A DNA stretch of 64,000 bases, taken from contig NZ_JANAIF010000012.1 of assembly GCF_024721015.1 (NCBI RefSeq), positions 1-64,000 on the forward strand. The letters run 5' to 3'. Both the position numbers and the translations under genes were made by a program. Origin of the DNA: Xenorhabdus bovienii. GTDB taxonomy: Bacteria; Pseudomonadota; Gammaproteobacteria; Enterobacterales; Enterobacteriaceae. The notes under the pieces were generated by a model that worked only from the letters and a program-made list of their open reading frames with translations, was not told the origin of the DNA and made no database searches. Shown here piece by piece: positions 19,728 to 28,700 of this stretch; the first letter of the stretch is position 1, and each line of letters starts with the position of its first letter.

Positions 19728-22700
19728 CTATTTAGAATAAAAATTCTTTGCTAATTTTGTCCATAGCTCAGCGACAAGTGGGGAAGTCGGCTTACCCACG
19801 GTTGAAGCCAGCTCACACAGGGTGGGGTGAGTGAACACCGCCGCTAACGGAATCTCCATATTTTGCTCATACATACGAGCCAGCAATTGTATCGCTGTCA
19901 GCGAATGGCCACCCAACTCAAAGAAATTGTCATGCCGGCCGACTTTTTCCAGTTTCAGCAGCTTCTGCCAGATTTGGGCCAGTGCCGTTTCCATGTCACC
20001 GATGGGGGATTCATAGCCGCGAGTCACGACAGTTTCTTCACGCACTCCGTGGGATTGGGTGAAGTGCTGAATCAAGGTATCTTGCAACTGCCGATGTTCG
20101 GTGGCAGGCAGAATAGAGAGGTTCACGATCGGCCGTTGAGGTTCTGTTTCCAACGCCTCAACCAGACCCGCCAAGGCGGTGGTCATATAGGTGATCAGAC
20201 ACGCCGGATCGATACCCGGTACGGCCTGAGCCGCCAACAGAAAGCCTTTACCCAAATCATCCACAGCCAAGTAGAGGGGATAATTAGTCCTCTCCTGTGC
20301 AGCTGTCAGGTGTATGCCCTCCCATAGGGTGCGGGTTACATCCGATTGGCTATGGCGATAGTTAAGGAGTGAACTGAAGAGCGGCAGGGGCGGCGCTACA
20401 CCGCTACAGCGCTGAGCTAGCGCCAGTGGTGCCTGCTCGTGTTCCAGCAGTCGCGTCAAACTGCGATAAGCCGCTTTCACGGTCTCCTGTACACTGTTCC
20501 CTGCAAGTTGGATCCGCACAGGCAGCGTATTGATAAACAGACCTAGAATCCGCTCGATGTTGGCACTTCCCTGCATGCGCCCCAGTAAAACTGTCCCGAA
20601 GACCACATCATCCCGCCCACTGATTTTTGCCAGCACCTGCGCCCATGCGACATGGAACAGCACGCCGGGACTGACTCCCTGGCGGCGCGCCTGCGTTCGG
20701 ATAGCTCTGGCCAGTGCTGCATTAAGTGGTTTAGTAACCTCAGTCACTGGTCTATCCCCACTGTAGACATCCAGTATCCCGAAAGGTGCGGTCGGCGCAT
20801 CTATGTCGGCGAGCATCTCACGGAAACAGGCCTCGTGATCTGACATCGGTACACGTAAGGACTGGGAGATAAAGTGGCGGTAAGGCAGTGCAGGGGGTAA
20901 GTGCCCGGTACGATGGTGCAACAGTCCGTTGATTTCATCAATGATGAGATCCAATGACATATGGTCGTTGAGGATATGGTGGCAGCATAGAGCCAGCAAC
21001 CACTTACCTTGGCGCGGATCATGAACGATATCAGTGGAGAAAAGCGGAGCCTGACTGATATCAAGACGGTGCCGGTATGGGTCAGTGTGCGCCAGCAACT
21101 GAGAAGGAATGTCCTTGTCGCTGTCCGGCACAAAGGTGTCGATGCGCAGGGGCGCCTGACGCCAGACAACTTGCACTGGCTGGGGTAATTTCTGCCAGCA
21201 GAAGGCGGTGCGTAGAATATCGTGGCGATCAATGACTTGTTGAAGAGCCGTCAGAAAGGCATCAAGGCGCTCGCGGGTGTCGAAAGTAAGCAAGATATGT
21301 AACAGATAAATATCCCCTTGTGTTTGCAGCAGGTGGTGGAACAGCATGCCTTCCTGTAACGGGGCGAGCGGGTAGATATCCTGGATATTAGCCGCCCCAC
21401 CGGGAAGGGTAGCGGTGATGGCATCAATCTCGGATTGCGTCAGGGACACCAGAGGCAACATGTCCGGGGTGATGGCGGTACAACCATCAGGAATGAGATT
21501 GGGCGGTGTAGTGAATGTGGCCGTGTTACCTCCGGCTATCTGCATCACTTTCGCTATCTCGGTAAGCACGGGTGTAGCGAATACGGTACGGATATCAATG
21601 ATCCAACCCTGGCTGCGCAGCCGTTCGATCAGACTGACTACCATTAGTGAGTGACCACCGAGTTCAAAGAAGTGGTCATAACGGCTCACCTTTTCCAACC
21701 CTAATAACGCTTGCCAGATCTCGGCCAGTGCTATTTCCATGTCGCCGACGGGAGCTTCATAAGTGCGGGTCACGACCGCCGCCTGATCCGGCATCGGCAG
21801 TGCCTGACGATCAAGCTTGCCATTAGGTGCCAGCGGGAAGGCATCGAGTGTTACAAAGGCGCTGGGTAGCATATATTCGGCAAGGTGCTGCGCGAGCTGC
21901 TGGCGCAGTTCCGCTGGTACCAGTTCCGTATTTGGTTCGGCGAGCAGATAGGCAACGAGGCGCTTGTCGCCCGGCATTTCTTTACCGGTAGAAACTTCGC
22001 GATGAAGCACAATAGCCTCACGCACGCCGTGGCATTGTACTAATCTGGTTTCGATTTCCCCCAGCTCGATACGAAAACCGCGTATTTTAACCTGGAAATC
22101 ATTGCGACCGAGATATTCGATATTGCCGTCAGTCCGCCAGCGACCCAAGTCGCCGGTTTTATACATGCGGGCGTTGGGGTGGTCGCTGAAGGGATCGACA
22201 ACAAATTTCTCTGCTGTTAGTTCCGGTTGGTTCGAATAACCACGGGCGACGCCCATACCACCGATATGGATTTCGCCGCTCACGCCGACAGGAACTGGCT
22301 GACCGAGCGCATCCAAAATATAGATGCGGGTATTGGACAGCGGGCGACCAATTGGAACGTTGTCGGTAATAGACGGAGTATGTTTGTCATCTATCATCAG
22401 TGCCGTGGCAGTGACGGTTATCTCTGTGGGGCCATAGGCGTTGAACCAACGGCAGGATTGCGTCTCTGGGCACGACAACCAATCCATTAAATAGCGGTAT
22501 TCTACTTTATCACCGCCAACAATGACGGTGTGCAGATAGGGGCTGAAACCACCGCGTCCTGCCATTATCTCTTGTACCCAGTGGTGCCAGAAGGCGGTCG
22601 GTATATTGATGATAGTAATTTTTTGATCACGTAAGAAATCGACAAAAGTGATATTCGGTATTTTGATATGGGGCGGACGTAGAACCAGTGTGGCACCCGA

Positions 22701-25700
22701 TGCAAGGGTAGGGAAAATATCCGACACCGAAATATCAAACGCTATGGTCACAAATTGCAGAATACGATCGCCCAAGCGGGGCTCACTGATCTGGCATTGA
22801 GCATGAATAAGGCTCACGGCATTGTGGTGTTCCAGCATGACGCCTTTTGGGTGCCCAGTTGAACCGGAAGTGTAGATGATATAGGCCAAATGGTGCGGCT
22901 GAAGCCCCATTTGTTCGCTGTCAGGGTTATGCGCTGGCTGTTTCGCCACGCTATTTTGATGAATTTCATCATCCAGCAGCCAGATGGATAGGTCTTGTAT
23001 TGAGAAACGTGTCTGTAAATGCTTCTGGGTTAGCAATATTACGGGCTTACTGTCCGATAACTGATAAACCAGCCGTTCAGTGGGATATTCTGGATCGAGT
23101 GGGATATAACCGGCTCCGGCTTTTAAGATCCCGAACAGGCCTATGATCATATCCAAACCCCGTTCAACACAAATCGCTACGCGATCATCAGGACGCACGC
23201 CAAAGGCTATCAGACTGTGTGCCAATTGATTAGCGCGTCGGTTCAGCTCGTGATAACTCAGCGATTGACCTTCAAAGACCACGGCCGGGGCGTTCGGTGT
23301 GCGTTGCACCTGAGCTTCGAACAGTTGATGAATCAGCTCATGTTGCGGGAAGTCGACTTGAGTGGCGTTGAAATCAACCAGCAACTGCTGACGTTCGGCA
23401 ACGGACAGCATCGGCAGACGGGCAATGGCTTGCGTTTCATCGGCCGCCATGGCCGTCAGTACTTGAGTGAGATAACCCACCATGCGCTCAACCGTCGCAC
23501 GGTCGAACAGATCCGAGGCATATTCCAGATAACCATTGAGGTCATCTACGGTTTCAATGAGTGACAATGTCAGGTCAAAGTGCGCGCTGCGATGTGTCTG
23601 TTCAACCAACGAAACGGATAAACCGGGTAATTCAAAGGATTGGGTGGGGGTATTGTTCAGCGCCAGCATGATCTGAAAGATCGGGCTGTAGCTCAGGCTA
23701 CGCTCAGGTTGCAGGGTTTCCACTATTTGTTCAAAAGGCAGGTCTTGATGAGTATAGGCCGCCAGCGCTCGCTCGCGGACGTGGGCGAGCAGTTCTGCCA
23801 CGCTAAGTTCCGCCACTGCGTTGCACTGCCCCAATTCGATACGCAAAGGTAGGGTATTGACGAAAAAGCCGATCAGCCCCTCAAGTTCACTCCGTGGGCG
23901 ATTGGCGACAGGGGTGCCGATGACGATATCGTCCTGACCACTCAAACGGGTAAGCACGATCCCCCAAGCCGTAAGCAGGGTCATAAATAACGTTGTGCCC
24001 TGACGCTGTCCGAGCGCCTTGAGGGTAGTCAATAAGTCAGCATCCAGATGGACAGGCACATGGCTGCCGGCGTAACGCTGCTCTGGTGGGCGTGGTCGGT
24101 CGATGGGCAGCGCCAGCAGCGACGGTGCGCCCTGAAGTTGCTCTCGCCAGAAATCCCGTTGCGCAGTGAGAATATCACCCTGCAACCATTCGTGTTGCCA
24201 GACGGCATAGTCGGCATACTGAATAGACAGGGGCGGTAAAGGATCACCATGCTCCCCAAGCGCGGCACAGTAGAGTGCTCTCAGTTCGTGGATCAATACC
24301 CCCACTGACCAGCCGTCGGTGATGAGATGATGCTGGGTGAGGATCAACACATGTTCTTCGCCCGCCAATTGCAGCAATTGACCTCGAACCAGCGGTTCGT
24401 TGGCAAAATTAAATAGGGTTTGTGTTTCGAGTTCCATCAATTCGTCAATACGGATTAGACGGGAAGCCTCGTCTAATCCGCGCAGATCCTGACAAATCAG
24501 GGTAAAACCGATATCCGCGTCGTCAATTTGCTGGTAAGGCTGTTCATCAATCAGGACAAAACGTGTGCGCAGGCTTTCTTGTCGGGCAACAAGGTTGTCG
24601 AGTGCGGCTGTAAATGCGGTGTGGTCTAACTGTCCGTGCAGGCGAAGAACCGTAGGGATATGGTAGGCCAGACTGGCCTTAGGATTGAGTTGGGCGAGGA
24701 ACCACAGGCGTTGCTGGGCGAAAGAAAGCGGCAGTGACTGACGGCGGTCGGCGGTCAGAATGACGGTTTGCGCGGCCACTGATGCGCCGATGAGTACGGC
24801 AGCTAAATCAGCGAGGACAGGGTAGGCAAAGAGTTGCGGTAAGGGCAGTTCCAACGCCAGCCGCTGGCGTACTCGTGCAGCAAGCTGGATCGCGAGCAGG
24901 GAATGACCGCCGAGCTCAAAGAAATGGTCGTAACGGCTCACCCTTTCCAGCCCTAATAACACTTGCCAAATCTCGGCCAGTGCTATTTCCATTTCACTAA
25001 CAGGCGCTTCATAGCCACGCGTCACCACCGCAGATGAATCAGGGACAGGGAGCGCCTGCCGGTCGAGTTTGCCATTAGGCGTCAGCGGGAAGGCATCGAG
25101 CGTCACAAAGGCACTGGGCAGCATATATTCGGCAAGGTGTTGCGCGAGCTGCTGGCGCAGTGCCATTGGTTCCAATTCAACACCCGCCTGAGGCAGCAAA
25201 TAGGCGACCAGACGCTTCTGACCTGCACTATTTTCATCGGAAATGTCTTCTATCACAACCGCCTCGCTCACACCGTGGCATTGCACCAATCTGGTTTCGA
25301 TTTCTCCGAGTTCAATCCGGAAGCCGCGCAGCTTGACCTGAAAATCGTTGCGGCCGAGGTATTCAATATTGCCGTCGGGTAGCCAGCGGCCCAGATCGCC
25401 GGTCTTGTACATGCGCGCTCCGGCTATTGTTGTGAAGGGATTGGGCAGGAAACGTTCCGCCGTCAGTTCGGGGCGGTTCAGATAGCCGCGGGCAACACCG
25501 GCACCCGCGATATGGATTTCCCCTGTAACACCGAGCGGGACAGGTTGACTGTCGGCGTCGAGGATATAAATTTGGGTATTGGCGATTGGGCGACCAATAT
25601 GAGCGACAAAGCCAGTCATCCGGTTCATGCGTACCCAGGTTGAATAGGTTGTCGTCTCCGAAGGGCCGTATAAATTGCACACCTCCTGTACAGAAGAACA

Positions 25701-28700
25701 AGCAAACAATTGTTCGACAACGTGCGGTTTCAGTGCTTCACCAGCCAAATTGACTGTTCGGGTAGCCGCAGGGATCGCGTTAGTGTCGATCAAATGCGTG
25801 ATGGCCGATGGCACCGTATTGATTAGGCTGACCGATGGTTTTTTGGTGACCAGCGAAAGCGCATCAGAAACAAGATGAACCGTGCCACCGGAGATAAAAG
25901 GCGCAAAACATTCGTACACGGCTAAGTCAAAATTGAGCGAGGTAGCGAAAAGGGTATGGGCTAGCTCTTCAGGGCGGAAAGCTTGTTGTACCCAGGTGAG
26001 GAAATTCACCGTATTGCGGTGTTCGATCGCCACTCCCTTGGGCAGACCGGTAGAGCCTGAGGTGTAGATCACGTATGCCAGATGGCGTGACGTCAGGCCC
26101 AGTGACCGCGCATCTGGATTATCGGTTGGCATAGCCTCAATCAATGGTCCTGGGTTGTCGAGTATTATCATGGGCATAACCGTAGGCACCGTGCTGGTCA
26201 GACGATCGGCGAGCATCTTCTGGGTTAGTACCACCTTTGGTGTCGCGTCTTCAAGCATATACGCCAGCCGCTCGTCGGGATAAGCCGGGTCGAGCGGTAC
26301 ATAAGCCCCGCCAGCTTTCAGAACGCCTAATAAACCGACTACCATAGCCAGACTGCGTTCGACATAAAGTGCCACCCGATCATCAGGGCGTATCCCCAAC
26401 GTAATTAGATGATGCGCCAGACGATTGGCACGGTGGTTTAGCTCGTTATAACTCAGCGATTGGTCTTCAAAGACCACGGCGGTGGCGTCTGGTGTGCGCT
26501 GTACTTGCGCTTCGAACAGTTGATGAATCAACGCATACTGCGGGAAGTCGACTTGAGTGGCGTTGAAATCGACCAGCAGTTGCTGGTGCTCGGTGGCGGG
26601 CAGAATAGAGAGGTTCACGATCGGCCGTTGAGGTTCGGTTTCCAACGCCTCAACCAGATCTGTAAGAGCGGTGGTCATATAGGCGGCCAGACGAGCCGGA
26701 TCTATACCCGGCACGGTCTGGGCAACCAGCCGGAAGCCTTCACCCAAATCATCCACGGACAAGGTGAGAGGATAGTTGGTTCTTTCCTGTTCTGCCAACA
26801 GACGTATACCTTTACCTTCCCACGCGGCAAAGGTTGTCTCTGGTTGACTATGACGATAGTTAAGCAGTGCGCTGAAGAGCGGCAGGGACGGTACCACACC
26901 ACTACAGCGCTGCGCCAGCGTAAGTGGTGCCTGCTCGTGTTCCAGCAGCCTCGTCAAATTACGGTAGACCGTTTGCACGGTCGTTTGTACGCTGTTCCCT
27001 GCCAGCCGGACCCTCACGGGCAGGGTATTGATAAACAGGCCAAGGCTCCGAGCGATGCCTGCACTCCCTTGCATACGCCCCAGTAAGACTGTACCGAAAA
27101 CCACATCATCCCGCCCGCTGGTTTTAGCCAACACCTGCGCCCATGCGACATGGAACAGCACACCGGGACTGATACCTTGACGGCGCGCCTGCGTGCGGAT
27201 GGCCCTGGCCAGTACCGCATCAAGTAGATGCGTGGCTTCCGTCACCTGTCTATCCCCGCTGTGGACATCCAGTATCCCGAAGGGAGTGGTTGGCGCATCC
27301 ACACTGGCGAGCACCTCACGGAAGTAAGTTTCGTGCTCTGAAGCCGGTACGCTCAGGGACTGGGCGACAAAATTGCGGTAAGGCTGTGCTGCGGGTAAGT
27401 TTTCGGCACGATTTTGCAACAGTTCGCTGATTTCAGCGATGATAAGTTCCAGGGTGATATGGTCACTGACCAGATGGTGGAAGCACAGAACCAGCAACCA
27501 CTCGTTCTGGATCGGATCATGGGCGATATCGATGGAGAAAAGCGGAGCCTGACGCAAATCGAGACGCCGCTGGTGTGGGTCGGTGTGTGCCAGAAATTGA
27601 GATTGGACGTCCTTGTCACTGGTCGGCACAAACGTGTCGGTGCGCAGAGGGGCCTGACGCCAGACGACTTGCACTGGCTGTGCTAATCCCTGCCAGCAGG
27701 CGGCGGTGCGCAGAATATCGTGGCGGTTAATGACCTGTTGTAAGGCTGTCAGGAAGGCAGTGAGGCGTTCATGTGTGTCGAAAGCGAGCAGGCTGCGTAA
27801 TAGATAAGTATCACCTTGCGGTTGTAACAGGTGATGAAACAGAATACCTTCCTGTAATGGCGCGAGTGGGTAGATATCCTGAATATTAGCGGCACCACCG
27901 GGGATGTTGGCGGCAATAGTATCAATCTCGCGCTGGGACAAGGATATCAGGGACAGCATATCAGGCGTAATGGTGGTACAGCCGTCAGGGATGAGATTGG
28001 GTGGCACGGTGAAAGCGGCAGCACTGTCTTGAGTAAGCAGCATTGCTTGCGCCATTTCGGCCAGCACTGGTGTGGAGAAGACGGTACGGATGTCAAGAAC
28101 CCAGCCCCGACGACGCAGTCGTTCGATCAGGTTCACTGCCATTAGCGAATGACCACCGAGCTCAAAGAAATGGTCATAACGTCCCACCTTTTCCAGCCCC
28201 AATAACATTTGCCAAATCTCAGCCAATGCCGTTTCCATTTCATCGGCAGGTGCTTCGTAGCCGCGCGCTACGACCGCCATCTGATCCGGAGCAGGTAGAG
28301 CCTGACGGTCGAGCTTGCCATTGGGCGTTAGCGGGAAGGTGTCGAGTGTTACAAAAGCGCTGGGCAGCATATATTCGGTAAGGTGCCGTGCGAGCTGCTG
28401 GCGCAGTTCCGCTGGCACCAGTTTCACATTTGGTTCGGCGAGCAGATAAGCAATGAGCCGTTTTTCACCCGGTGTATTTTCATCAGAAATGTCTTCTCGG
28501 GCAAGGACAACTGCTTCGCGCACGCCGTGGCATTGTACCAGTTGAGACTCAATTTCTCCCAGTTCGATACGGAAGCCGCGCAACTTGACCTGAAAATCGT
28601 TACGACCGAGGTATTCGATATTGCCGTCAGCCAGCCAGCGCCCTCGATCACCGGTTTTGTACATGCGTGCTGCCGGCATGCCGGAAAACGGGTCGGGCAG

